Shown: positions 1 to 13,100 of the stretch, one piece after another | Numbering within the stretch: the stretch's first letter is position 1 | Layout: the number at the start of each line of letters is the position of its first letter | NCBI GenBank assembly: GCA_019400425.1 | Contig: JAFREE010000050.1 | Location: 62,001 to 126,000 of the forward strand | DNA length: 64,000 nt | Source: Hymenochaete sp. R1 | Lineage: Eukaryota > Basidiomycota > Agaricomycetes > Hymenochaetales > Hymenochaetaceae | Reading direction: 5' to 3' | Notes under the pieces: model-generated | Told to the model about the DNA's origin: nothing | The model's database searches: none | The model's input: only the letters and a program-made list of their open reading frames with translations | Program-made: the position numbers and the translations under genes

Positions 1-102
1 GGTCTCTTAAGATCATTGCCTAAAATCATACATGTCAGCCGCTTGTAGCTACAAATGCGATAAAAGGAAGACAGGCGACACACCTGCTGAGCACCGAAGT
101 TC

Positions 103-3100
103 CTATGATCGTGAGCGAATATTTCCACGTTCTCCTCCAAAGCCTCCGCCAATACCTGCAAGTCCGTCAACACCGCCTGCAACGCCCTCACGCACCCAAG
201 CGTCAATATCTCCTTCCTGTTCCGCATTCCGCCGAGTCCCTGACCAGGCGGAGGCAGGTTCTGACTAACACTCTGCAGCACTGTGTGCAAAATACGACGC
301 GTTTCACTGAGAACCTTCGCAGCCTGTGGGAAGTTCTTCCGAGAGACGAGGACGAGCGCACGGGTGATCATATCTCCAGCGAGGAGCTCCATACGGCGCC
401 GCAGGATGACAGGGTCAGATGCAGCTTGTTGAGGCGTCCGTGGTCTCGAACCACCGGGAGGCATAAGCGTGATCGTCAGAAGCACAGGATGTGCAAGCCT
501 TGAAACGTGCTTGGCAGCGTTGGGGTCAAAGAACGAGCCGTCACACTCGAAAACCGGCACTTCGTCAATCATGCGATCCATCATTCCATCAACGAAATCG
601 GTCGAGTCCTCAAGAGAAAGGGAATCAAGACCCATCTGTGCAACGAACTGGTCTGTCGCATTGAGGTGACGATTGTTGTGCTGTTTCTGTGCTTGGAGCT
701 GCTTCGCCATATCCCCGTTATCGAGTTCGAGCTCAATCAACATCTCCTTCTTCTCGCCATAGCGCACTTCGCCGACTTCAATGTCCACATCTCGCCCGTC
801 TGAAGCGAGAATAGCGCTCGGTCCCCCAGACACTTTGCGAATGCGGAATCGATGGCCGTCCACAATCTTGAGGTGGAGCTTCATATTGAGGATGCCGACG
901 GACATCAAACCACCAACACAGCCCGCAATGCAGTCTCGTAGATCGTACCAGTCCTTGACGAAAGTGTACGTCCCTCCCGTATGATTGGACATTAGCCAAA
1001 GGGATGCTGGATCGTGCGACCGGCCATAACCGAACGAATGAATAGGAACGTTAGCCGCTTCCGCACGCGCAAGCACGAGATCCATCTGCGCACGTCGAGT
1101 GCTGTCCGCTGCGTCACTGACAAGTAACATACCTGCAGTTGGGTTGCGAGACTTCCGCTGCAGAACAACGTCCAAACCATGATTGACAGCAGTGACGACG
1201 TCCGTCTTCTCTTCCTTCGCGCCACGAACAAGGAACTCATCCGACGTGGTATCAGACTCACTGGCACCGATCTCACCAATGAAGCTTTGCAGTCGCATCC
1301 GGCTTTGGGCACGGCCGATGTTCAAAAAAGGCGTCTTTCGAACTCGGCCACCAGGACCAACTTCAAAAGTCACGAAACTGACACGGTCTTTAGGTCCCAA
1401 AGAAGACATGACAAAGTCCAATGTGTTCTTGATAACACGGTTCTTGAGCTGGGCGGTGGAGGGTGTCGACGAGGGAGGGGGTAAGGAAACGACGAGAATG
1501 AGATCGATTGGTGGGTGGACAATCGGTGTGAGGGAGTTCGAAGGGCCAGTGGAGAGGTGAGGCGTTACAAGACCCGTCGGCGAGCTGCCGTACGGTGAAG
1601 CTGCATTGAACATTTCGTCGTCCTCACCAAGCGTTGAGAGTTTCTGATGATTATGTATTCCCATACGACCCATCCCATGGCCCAGACCAGATCCATGTGA
1701 AGTCGAAGAGGAACGGATCGAACCATTACCATTCAATAGACTGTCCCGGTCCATTGAACTGGAGGTCGTCGCTGTGCTCCCACTCAGCATACGCATCGCC
1801 CTCTCATTCCCATTTGCGTTCCCAAATTCATCCACGTCGGGCGTTGAATTAGCTCTTGTCTGTGCTTGCGCAGCCGCCTGTTGGTGCATCGAGACAAAGT
1901 TCGAAATGTTCCCTTTCCAAGCCTCGAGGCTCGAACGATCTTTGAAGATGAGGATGAACGATTCCAAACGCTCGTCTTCCATATCTATCGTTAAACTCAA
2001 CTCTCCCGCGACACTTGTGTCGGTTACCTGCTTGATATGCCGAATATAGATCCGACCCTTGAGCTTCAGAACGCCCTTTCCAGGTGCCCCGCCACCCGAA
2101 CTTTGAGATTCGTAACCGCCAGGGCCGCCAAGTAATCTTCCAAGCGAGCGTTTCTTCTCTTCTTCGACACAAATGATGGCTTCTTTAAACAGGTACACAA
2201 AAAATTCGCGAACAAGCGAGTCGCGTCGAACCGAGAGAAGATCGTACATCTGAAGAGGACCCAGTCCCGAGAGTGGATGCCCTTTCCAATCAATGATGCG
2301 GGCTCGCAGATCCTCTGTTATATTCTTGAAGGGATTGTCGTTGGCGGGGCGTAATTGGTGTTTGTCGTAGGGCGTGTCAGATTCAGTGTCGGTCACGGAA
2401 GGCATGGCATGATGACCTTGACCGGAAAGTTGACGTTGCTGCTGCTGTGCATCGGGGGAGGGAGATCGGAGTCCTCCGTATCCTGACATCTGCTGCCTTC
2501 GACCCATAGAGTCCGACGCGGCGTCGTTGAAGCTACCATTTCCGTATCTACCTCCCATACCCGTGTGACTTGAAGTAATCGTTCCACTTCGCTCATGCCC
2601 ACCTGCAGACCGTTGACCCTGTGAAGATGGACTCCTGTAAACATCAGTGACGACCGGTCCGGGTACATGGTTCGATGTCCGTCTCGAAGGAAGCTCAATG
2701 ACGACGATACATGTCAAAGGTTGACTCGGCTCTTGAGTGCGAGTAATAGTCGTGAACTCGGATCGAACTTGGATGCTCGGAGAGACGATGTATGAATGAT
2801 CATGTTCTCTGGTGGAACCCGGATGTGATTTGATGGATCCATTATGTTCAATGGGGTCATCCTCTGTGGGGTCGAAGGGCTTCTCAGCATTGTGCGGAGT
2901 CTGCACGCGTCGTGAGCCAGCGCCTGGGATCTCGCGACCAGGGAAAAGGGAGGTAGTGTTCCTCTCTCCCATACCCGTCAGAGCGGCCAGCTCTAGAGGA
3001 TATAACGGAATAACACATCATCAGCAAGGTGTCGCAACAGGTGAGAGAAATATCTTCGCACTGTTGCTCTTTCCCGAGTCGCCCTCGGACACTTTCATTG

Positions 3101-4052
3101 GTCTTCTGCAGACCCCGCATACACCTAGATTTGATTTCCGTGGGAAGCCACCAGAGGCGCCGCCTCGGTTTGCGGTGGGAGCGGGGCCATAGACAGCAGT
3201 AAAGCAGGCCTGGGTGATAAGTAGCAGTTAGTAGATGAATTTTCTGTTTCGAAGGGGAAGTGAAGCTAAATGAGCGAGAAGCGCTTCCCGCCCGATGCAG
3301 CGGAAGGTCGGTAAAGTAACGGGCGGGATAGGGACGCGAGAATCGCGGCGACTGAATAGAGCGGGAAATAAGAGGGGGGATATGCGCACCTCATGCAACG
3401 CGTGGCCACAGTCGGGGACAATATGAGGTTTCTCGCCTGGCAGTCTGAAGCTGAAACTGAGGGGTTCAAGGCAGACGGGACATTCCCTCTCATCATCGTT
3501 ATCATGGCTAGACACCACGGGCACAGGAGCGGTGTGCATGACTGAAAAAGGATGAGGTTGAGGCGGGGGGACCTGAGGAAAGTTGATTGCGGACGGCGTT
3601 TTGTCGTTGTTGTTGTTGTTGTTGACTGAGCGGACGGAGGCTGAGGTGGACCCGGTTGAATAAGCTGAGTGGAGGGATGTTCCGGAGCGAATTCGCAGAG
3701 GTTTCTTCTTGAAGAAACTCGTCGCACGGGAAGAGAAGGAGGAGACTGGTGTGTCTGGAGGGTCCTGCTGGACGTGGTGTTGTTGAACGTGGACTTGAAG
3801 CTGAGCTTGAGGGCTGTAGCTCGAGGCTGGGGACGCCGGTTCTACTGGATAGAGAGGCTCTGGCGGCCTGGATGGACGACGAGGGCGAGAGAGGGGGAAA
3901 TTGTTGAAGGCGGATGGGTCGGCGTGGTGGAAGGAGGAGGGAGAGGAGATGGTGTGGAAGTTAACGTTGTGAGACTGGGCCTGTGATGGGTGATGATGAT
4001 GAAAAGGAACGGGGTCCGAGTCGAATCTGTTGGACGAGGAAAACGACCGCAT
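103..4052 (-). CDS. far1: Far1/Ste5-like RING-PH-VWA scaffold protein
   Basis: Three exons (4052-3390, 3209-3062, 2993-103) join in frame to 1233 residues. An in-frame TGA lies directly before the start ATG, so this is the first possible start of that exon. An RING-H2 begins near residue 190 (ECPVCLEP, then CGHALHEAC split by intron 1, then CGVC near residue 255). A PH-like domain spans about residues 500-640 (MYDLLSVRRDSLVREFF, then a basic strand and a final helix with LEAWKGNI). A VWA-like domain starts near residue 760 (IDLILVVSLPPPSS; later LLVSDAADSTRRAQMD). This order is that of yeast Far1 and Ste5, which tie the pheromone-activated G-beta-gamma to the MAPK cascade and to G1 arrest. 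The normal DxSxS metal site of VWA is not preserved. The N-terminus is low complexity, with runs of His, Pro and Asn. Family assignment is firm; whether it works as Far1 or Ste5 is inference. Confidence 0.78.
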
Positions 4053-6168
4053 TCAAGCTGTTCTCGTCCTCGATCTTCCTTGCTGCCTTTTCCTCAACAG
4101 TTCTGCCTATCTGCGCGACCTCGAGAACGGTTCGGAGTTGTCGCCAGAGAAGGGAAGACGACAACGACGGCGGCAGTGAGAAAAAAAAAAGAAAAAGGAT
4201 ATTCGAGCGAGCAGCCCCCTCAGCAGCCGGCTACTCTTCTTCCCACGGCAGCGACTAACTAACCAGACCAGATCTCTCTCCTCCTTAGTCGTCTCTATAT
4301 CGCATCTCGGCTAATTGCTTTCAATTTCATTTCATTTCATCAAATAAATTTAGCCACATGAACTCACTCGTCCACTCTTTTTCTCTACTACAAGAATTCA
4401 ACTCTTCAAGCCATGTCCATGTCCAGTCGCAAACAAACTTATGCTCTCTCCATCTCATCAACATGTCCTTCCGAATGGATCTATCTAATCCCAGTCCCAG
4501 TTTTGTATCTCACAGCCACCCTGACCTCTTCCTGTGCCTTTCCAAACATCACATATATAAATGCGTATGTCAGCGTCTATCTTTACCGACGAAATCCGGT
4601 CATATCTTTCCTTGCCCTTTCCACTAGTAGAACACTCCGGGAACGCGCATTGATTCACAGATGGGCTTAGCTGTTGCTGCTATCATCTCGATCCATCTTC
4701 CAGTGATTCCTATCTTTGATCAAGCAGACCACACCGCAGTTTTTCTGTGTTTCACTTCCCGCAGCAAACCTTTCCCTTTCCCCCCTATTCCACGTGTCTC
4801 AGGTCTTCAGACAGGAGCACCAAAGTCTGATTGAACAGACCTAGGCACTCCCCAGACCACATACCTATTCGCGTGGAGAGCTGGCTCGCGTGCTATTCTA
4901 TCGCCCGGCACACAACACAACGACGTACCTTGAAAACCAAACCTGCTGCTTATGAAAACTGTGGAGCCCCCATCGGTCATCATGGCATCGGTCCTCCAGG
5001 CAAACATGGCACCGATCAATCCTCCAAGGCCGCTGGACCCCTTTCACGATCCTTTGTAGGGCGCTCGAATTGAACCCTTGACTAACATTCAGTAATCATC
5101 AGAGTAAGCTACGTCACAGTCGTTCAAATACCGAACACAGGACTTGCCCGGAACGAGGAAGAATTGGAGCTGATCTGTCTGGGCAATCGTGCTCGAAACT
5201 TACAAATACGTGAGCGGTTCTCTATCTTTGCGACCAACCTCAACGCCGACAATAGATGTGCGAGCGCTAGTATCGATGGATGCTTCAAACGCTTCAGTAG
5301 TGGGGAGCCCTCTATGTGTAAAGATGATCAGACTGACTGACAAAAGATACGGATTCCGTAAGGTACGGACTTTTTTTGACTCGATTATCGTGCCGCGCAT
5401 GGGAAACTATCCGCCAGACCCAGTCCCATGGTCGACGCCATTTAGCATGGCTATGGGTACTTCAAGACCCAAAGTGCATAGACTTCGCTTCCTTTGAGTC
5501 AGTCCAATGGCGTGGTAAGGAAGAGAATATGATTGACACTCACTGTTCAAAGCTCCGAAAAAAAGACAGTGAGGCAACTCATAATTTATAATGGTATTGA
5601 TCGTATGCGCTCGCCGGCATTGCGCTCGGCTTGATTCTCAGCTAATCATCAGTAAAGTTCTTCTCAAGAACTCGCAAATTGTCGTCATCAGCCACGTAGG
5701 AAAGTCATTTTTGAACTGTATTTCACCTTTTAGGTAGCATCAAGAGATGTACTGCCAGCTTGAGAAAAAGAAGAAGACGCTGCAGGAGGTGGAAGTCTGC
5801 GTCTGAGGTTGGAAAATGATAAAGTAATACAACGTAGTTGTACTGAAAAGCTATTGAAATAGTTACGTAATGTATTGTTATGAGAGCCAAGAAGGAAAGA
5901 CTTTGCTCATCGTCGCTGTTGACGGTCGCTTCCATCCCATCCCTAACCTCGCCCCAAACCACATCTCACTCTCAGACGTCGAGGTAAGCTTGCCAATACA
6001 CGCCAAGATCGCCAGCCATCAACACGGCGAGCTCGCCTTCGCATCATCTCACCCGCCAATAATCCTCGGCCTCACGAGACCACTCGACTCAAAGCCCCGC
6101 TCTTGATATCACAATAGCTACCGTAGCTCCAAGGGAGGAAGTGACACAGGTGTAATCACTCTTAAACG
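4053..6168. other. Long intergenic region between far1-like and zds1
   Basis: About 2.1 kb separates two divergent genes. No reading frame here shows a recognisable domain or a convincing splice pattern. It holds a purine-rich tract with a poly-A run near 4181-4196, TTTCA repeats near 4323-4340, and a possible extra 5' exon of zds1 at 5870-5983. It is by far the longest gene-free stretch in the window and presumably carries both promoters. A short lineage-specific gene or a non-coding RNA cannot be excluded. Confidence 0.6.
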
Positions 6169-9100
6169 ATGCAGGACACGATCGAGCGTGAAGTTGAGGC
6201 TCTTAGGGATATCAAACGTCGCTCGTCTGCGCAAGGTGGTCCAGGTTCCCTACGCCTCGATCCTGACCTCCCTGCGGAACCTTCCCCATCATCCGTACCT
6301 CCGCTTTCTCCTCAAGCTTGGACAGAAGCGCCAAAAGACAGTGCCTCATCTACACGCTTGGCAAGATCATCGTCAAAAGGTACTACGACAGCAGGACGGC
6401 CGAGTATGGAGAGTGAGGAAGGAAACGGTGCGGCAGATGACCCGTTCCAGCTGTTTTGGGTCCCCGCACACCTTCACCCCGAACTTGCACCGAGCGAGTT
6501 TCGAGCATTTCTGAAGGAACACGCACACGCGCCTGCAGAAGAAAGCTTAGCAGAGTCAGAGACTGCGCCGACACCAGTGTCAGCAGCGCCGATGCCTGGT
6601 CTTGGTTCTGCGAGAGCTATTGGGCGCTCTGCCTCGTCGACGTCAGAGCTCGGCCGAAAGCGGTCGATGCTGAGCCGGCAGTACAAGCCCCGAGCGAATG
6701 ATGGCGTCGAAGAAGAGCATGTCGTACCATCACGGCGGAAGAGCATATTTATGAATGAAGGGCGGCAATTGACGATCAGCGACCTTCAAAAGCTTGAGGA
6801 GCTGGCGGATGAAGCTTCGAGGAGTGAAGACCCGACGAAGCTGAGGAGAATGCTGAGGAGAAGTATGAGTTTGAATGTTGCGCCATCGTGTGAGTGTGCC
6901 ATCCAAGCTTAGACTTTGTTTGGGAGGATGTCTGACCGTTTTCGCTTTACTTCACGTTTCTTATATTCGCGACTTCGTTTCGTCAAAATCGTCTCTATTA
7001 TGGCCCACCATGTTCTGCTGTTGCTCAGTTCTCGATCAGATGGACGACGTGAACGATGCGCAGGACGACGCGGATGCTCCCATCATCGTCCCACCCCCAA
7101 ATCAAATTCTCCGACGGACTGCGCGGACGAAGATTAGAAAGCCAAATCTTTCAGGTGATGGTGGTGGTCACCGCTTCGCGTCCACTCGACGCAAGTCTGC
7201 GGGTGGCCGCACAAACTCAGTCGAAGTCCTCCTGAGTCCTACAGACGGCTCATCCAGTGGCCATAGTGGAGAGAAAGAGGACACAGTTCCTCCACTTCCA
7301 ACTCCGCGTAAACCGAAAATCGAGGCAGATGAGTCATACGCCGACCGGCGTCTGACGTATACCGAGGAGACTTCAATATTCGATGCTTATGCCGACCAGC
7401 CCGAGGACGATAAAGCGACCTCGCCGGTAACTACTTCTCCGCCCCCTTCAATTTCTTTGCCTCCTTTATCCATCGTCACCGAATCAGAGCCCGAATTACA
7501 TCCTGAAACATCACCAGCGCCTGCCCCATCTGAAGCACAGCAGCTAACGCAGGAGGCCTTGACTCCCGTCTTGCACCAGCCACAGCCTCAGAGACGACTT
7601 TCGCCTCAGCAGCAACAGGTACTACAGCAAGAGCAGCAGCCTTCGCGAACACCCTCTCCAGATTCATCTAGTCATGGTAACGAGATCGTACGGCCTGATT
7701 CACGGTCATCTGTTACATCCGAAGCGCCTTCCCACTTTGGCTCGAGCTCCTCCACGCTCGTACATGAAAAACGTAAGGAAAAAGACAAGAAAAGCCTCTG
7801 GCGCAAGGTTGGAGGGGGAGGTTCGTCGAGTGACAAGTCTAAAAAGTCTGGGAAAGAAAAGGAAAAGGAGAAAGAAAAGGAGAGAGAGAAAGACTCTGGG
7901 TTCTTCAACTCGCTCTTCGGCGGAAAGAAGAAACAAGAGGAAACTGCACCACCTTCGAATATCGGAGGGGGAGCGGGGCCGGCCACTGCTGCTGCACTGC
8001 TGGGAGTTTCAAAGAGCAAGCAACCATACTCTCCATCGCTCTCACCACAACTTAACAACCCTTATGCTCGATACCCTATACACGTCGAACGTGCCGTCTA
8101 CCGATTGTCACACATTAAGCTCGCGAATCCGAGACGGCCGCTATATGAGCAGGTCTTAATCAGCAACCTAATGTTCTGGTATCTGGGGGTTATCAATAAG
8201 GCGAACCAGCCGCAGGGACAAGGCCAAGGCCCAAATGCACCGACTCAGCAACAACAAGTAGGTCAAAACGGCGCGCCAATGGGAATGGGACAAGGAGCGC
8301 AGGTGCAGGAAACCGATAACGTGCAGGGCACAGGACAAGCCGCTGCAGAGCAAGAACGGCTGGAGCGAGAACAGCGCGAACAGAGAGATCGCGAGGAGCG
8401 GGACAGAGCGGATAAGGAGCGGCTGGAGGCGAGTCAGAGACGGGAGCCGAAGCGTGGTAGTCTGACGAAACCTGCTCCAGTGGGTTCGGCAGCGGGTGGG
8501 GGACGGAGAGCAGAGATGGCTGTCAAGGGCCCGCAATATCATATTCAGAGCCAGGCTATCGAGCAGGAGTATGGGGGAGGAGGGACCGGGGCGCCGACGA
8601 TGCCTCGTTCGGGTTCGGCTCCCCCTCCCAGCATGGGAATGGGGGGACAGCAAGGGCAAGGGTATGGTGGAAATGGATATGGACAGCGACCGCAGGCGGG
8701 GAGGAATGGCCCAGAGACGGGTCAGTTGAAGCCGAGGCAGCCAGTTCAGGAGCAGAGCGGACAGCCGAACTCTTATTACGGGCGCTCGGGGAGCGTGGAT
8801 ATGGGAAGCGGTGGACCGTCCAACACGGGTTTGCCCCCTGGCGCGATGGCGCCTCTTTCTAATACGGATCAGTTATGGCTCGCGACGCAAAATAATTTTG
8901 GGTCGGATCAGCAGACTCAGTACGACCAGAATTCGGATTGGGGCCAGCCCCCTCGCAATGCTCGATCTCCACCTCGAGAGCAGCAGCACGACCCGTATGC
9001 ATACGGAGGAAACAGTGAATGGAGACCCGAACGGGACCAGACGAATACGGCCAAGACGCCTATGCGTTCCCTGTCGGCCAATGCTGTAGCAACTCAGCAG

Positions 9101-9367
9101 ACAAACAATCAGTACTCGCAGTACGGGCAATTTGGACAATTCTCAAATCAAAACGGACACCATGGCAGTGGTGGAGGGAACCAGGTGGACGGGCATGGTC
9201 AGGGGCAGCATCATCATCATCAACACCATCATCAGAATGCACTGAGGAAGAAGCCGCACAGTGCGAATGCGGTTCCGGAACGGGTGTATGGACGACAGCA
9301 GAGGGTGAGCGAGGATGAGGATGTGCCGCTTGCGATGTGGCAGCAGCAGCAACAACGAAGAAAGTAA
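6169..9367 (+). CDS. zds1: Zds1 family protein (PP2A-Cdc55 regulator)
   Basis: Two exons (6169-6889, 7029-9367) join in phase to 1019 residues. The N-terminal half carries the conserved family motif FWVPAHLHPELAPSEFRAFL. The Zds1 C-terminal domain lies near residues 587-630 (YPIHVERAVYRLSHIKLANP, followed by RRPLYEQVLISNLMFWYLG). In yeast, Zds1 and Zds2 bind the B subunit Cdc55 and restrain PP2A-Cdc55 in mitotic entry and exit; a Cdc55 gene lies about 29 kb away in this window. The rest is disordered and rich in Gln, Gly, Pro and Lys, with a charged KEKEKEKEKE tract, and ends near a His repeat. In yeast the conserved domain sits at the C-terminus, but here about 390 further disordered residues follow it. 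An alternative upstream exon may replace the first two codons. Confidence 0.9.
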
Positions 9368-10112
9368 CGGATACTTCATTTTCCTGGTTACTATACTCGA
9401 TTTCTCCTTTTCTTCCCTCTTTCTCCCTCTTTCTCTGAAGTACGCGCGTGTTGCTTAGTCTTTACCTGCCATACGCATTTTAAAAAGCATCACCGTCGTT
9501 CTTTTTCGTCTTTGGTTAGCTGGTGGACCATATGGACTCGCTTATTCTCGTGCCGCTATCTACTTGCTCTCACACTAATGCACTAATGCCTTCTCTCCAT
9601 CGACTTTCACGTTTGTTCGCCACTCCATATCGTCATGTTGTTACCTTTTTCCTTTGTCTGTACTTTTCATAAGTGGATTCTCTCTCTTTTCCGATACGAA
9701 CTTCCTGGTTTCCAAGTGCGATGCAACAAGGTTCCTCATCTCGCTTTCCGAGACATGAATGTGATGCATTGGTCATCAATATCTTACGATACTAGTCATA
9801 GATTTCGACTTCCTCTTCGATTCCTTTTGCATTTTTTACACCTCTTCTGAGACGAGGACGATAGTGACACTTTGCGAGCTCCGTTCTTTCAAATTTTCAA
9901 ACATTATCATTTTCAATAGCCAAGGCGGACTCTCCCTTCTGTACTTCTTTTTTCTCTCTATTCCTTCACTCCACTCCTCCAACTTCTTTTTTGGCATTTT
10001 AAAATAAGCGTTTATTTGCGCTGATGTATGGTATGATAGGATGGACACATAGTAACTGAATGGTAAAGGAATGAGTATGAGTAGGTTGCGTGCGTACAAG
10101 TAAGTATAAACT
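9368..10112 (+). other. Intergenic region between zds1 and mbp1
   Basis: These 745 bases between two tandem genes are T- and C-rich, as expected of zds1 3' UTR followed by the mbp1 promoter. I see no coding pattern. A minus-strand open frame at 9836-10138 has no family resemblance and looks like chance. Confidence 0.5.
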
Positions 10113-13100
10113 ATGGATCCAACGTCGGAAGGTTTCACGCGCCGCGTCTCGTCGTTCTCATTTCATTTCCCTCACCAGCCAGCGTACACCATCCGGCTGT
10201 CCTCCCCGGCTCCCCCCTCCTCTTCCTCCTCTCCCTCAAGAGCCATGCAGGCCCCTTCAAGGACAAACGGCCCTCCAGCTTCCGTCAAAATATACAACGC
10301 TGTCTACTCGTCAGTCCAGGTAAGCTCTTCCTATCCGCAAACACACGCGCGCCCCCCCTCACGACACGGACGCGTCTTACATTTGCTGACACGAGCCCCT
10401 TCTCCCCCTCTCTCCACGGATGTTCGTAACACAATTCAAATCATAACTTGTGTATCAATCGACAATGACGAATAGGTGTATGAATGCATGGTCCGAGGTA
10501 TCGCTGTCATGCGCAGGAGGGCCGACTCCTACGTTAATGCCACCCAGATTCTCAAAGTAGCCGGCGTTGACAAGGGCCGCAGAACTAAAATACTTGAGAA
10601 AGAGATCTTGCCTGGAAAGCATGAAATCGTTCAGGGAGGGTATGGAAAATACCAGGGAACTTGGTGAGTGGTCGTTTGATTTGGTTTGTTGAAATTCTCC
10701 TTCCCTATCGTTGGACTTGAGCAATGTGTTGGTTTGGGATCGTATATGGATTGTTGTTGGTCCACGGGCCCTGAAGAGAATCAATTGCGTACTTTCCCGT
10801 CAATGCGATCTAACTTCTTCTTAATGTATCCAATCGAACTTCTTCAATTTTGTTAATGTGTTTGGCGGTCTATCATACATACTACTGCTTAATTGTGTCT
10901 TACAGGATCCCTCTCGAACGAGGTCGTGAAGTAGCTCTGCAATATGGCATAGCACCTCTCTTATCCCCACTATTTGACTTTACGCCATCCCAGCAAGGAA
11001 TGGGTAATCTGCCGAATGGCTACCCTTCCCTCTCAAGCTTAACGGGAAACAGAGGTCTTCCAGGATCCCCTTCGTATCCCAACATGAGTGAGTCTTCTCC
11101 ATTTCCTTGGTTCGCTCTTCTCATGCAGTGTAGCGCCCATTATGCCCGGTTCCGCTCTCCGTCTTCTGAACCAAGGGAGAGCACAAGGCTTGTTCACCCC
11201 TTCTACCTCTTCCCTTGCTCTTCGGCCGGCTATGTCATCATCATCATCATCATCCTCGAATTTTCCTCCGGGTCTGCTTCCTGGTTACCCATCCTCTAGC
11301 CAGCTGCCTCCCACAAATGGATCTACTCAAGAATCAGGACTGAAAAGAGCGCGTACAGAGGGTGAGATTGAACTCATGAAGTCTCCCAGCGCACACAATG
11401 GGGCGAATGCCCCGTCTTTAGGCGATGTTTCCATGGAGGAACCTACGCGGCCACCTTCGTCGGCGCCTGGTGAAATACAGACTATTGGTGGTGATGAACC
11501 GTCGCCGTTGAAAAGAGCCAGAACAGATCCCTTACAAAGCTCAGCAGCCTCTTTAGAACTCGAGCCTCACATCCAGGCAGCTATTCAGTCCATAAGTCAA
11601 TCCCGTTCATTCTCTGCTACTCCGCAACCTCAAACGAATGGTATTCAGCGGACGAATAGTTCTTCTTCCCGAGGTATAACTAATTCGGCTACTATTACGC
11701 CGAACCCTGTCCGTATGGCGTCGAAACCTCATTATGCACGAGGTTTTGATAAGATGGAGCCACTGAGGGATGCCAAGAGAAGCGCCATCGTCAACGCCAT
11801 CTGCAATGGAGATAGTATGGACTCGATTTTCAACCTTATTCGAGAAGCATCAGGATCCTTTCCCCAGCAATCCAACGGAGAGGTCAACATTGTATTGGAT
11901 CCTGACTTGGTTGTAGACCACCTGGGCCACACCCCGATGCACCTCGCCGCCTCTCTTGGCCAGCTCGATTTTGTAAAAGCGCTTCTGGCCAGCGGCGCTG
12001 ACATGCATCGTGGAAACTATCAAGGTGAAACGCCGCTCATCCGATCCATTCTTGCGACCTTCAATTATGAGACACAATGCTTCCCCACCGTCCTCGAGGT
12101 CCTACACCCTTCGCTGCGCACCATCGACACTGCGAAGCGATCTATCCTACATCATGCTGCGCTTACGGCGGGTGTGAAAGGTCGAGCACCTCACGCGCGG
12201 TATTACCTCGAAGGTACGCTCACGTGGATCGCGCAGAACGAAAATGCGGATTTCAAGGGTTTAGTGGATGTACAAGACGAGCATGGGGATACGGCGTTGA
12301 ACATCGCTGCGAGAGTTGGGAATCGTGGGATTGTAAGGATATTGTTAGATGCTGGGGCCAACCGTATGTTACCCAATAAATTAGGACTGCGGCCTGGCGA
12401 CTTTGGATTGGATCAGGAAGTGAGTGCAATTACTTGCTTGCGTAGATTCATATTGACCGACTTCTTCCTAAGCTTTTACCTCAAAAAACTGATGATTTAA
12501 TGAACTCGATGAGGAGTACGGTTTCGATCCCTGTACAAAAGAGTCAAGACGTGATAGCAGGTGACGTCGAATTTTAAAGGCACCCGAAAATCTTCCAACT
12601 GACTCTTGTATCCTTCCCAGATTTAACCAATATGATTCGAAAGCTGAGCGCAGACTTCGCCGGGGAGATCAAATCGAAGCAAGAAGCATTCGATGTAACG
12701 AACGCACATGTTCGCGCGGCAACACGCGAGCTTGCCGAACAACGAAAGCAGATCGAAATGTGGAAGCAGAGGCGGTCGGAGCTCGATCAGGTCATGCAGC
12801 GCACGAGAAATACCGAAAAGGCCCTTTTGATAGAGGATAGCACGGATTGGACTGGCAGGACAGACGTGAACGGTATGGCGGTCTCCCCTGCGGATGGAAA
12901 GCCAGCGTTTATTTCCAGAGGACCGTCAACAGCTATGCCCCCCGTATCTCCCCCAGTCCCTCATACTGCCTGTGCCGATGACGTTCCCCAAGTGCCTACC
13001 GACAACCCAATAGAAATGACTATCGAAGTGCAACCGCTACCTGCCGAAGACTCGCTGGCGAGCCTGGTTAAGTTACGACGGTCGAAATTGTACCAGGATC

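Noticed and set aside
4358..4670. Two overlapping plus-strand open frames upstream of far1
   Set aside because: They are Ser/His-rich low-complexity translations of CT-rich promoter DNA with no conserved motif.
5189..5497. Open frame of about 100 codons in the far1-zds1 gap
   Set aside because: There is no domain, no splice support and unremarkable composition; it is likely chance.
7672..8058. Ser/Phe-repeat protein on the minus strand within zds1
   Set aside because: It is the antisense reading of the Lys/Glu-rich tract of zds1 and has no independent support.
9836..10138. Minus-strand open frame between zds1 and mbp1
   Set aside because: It has no family resemblance and overlaps the start of mbp1, so it is probably UTR or promoter sequence.
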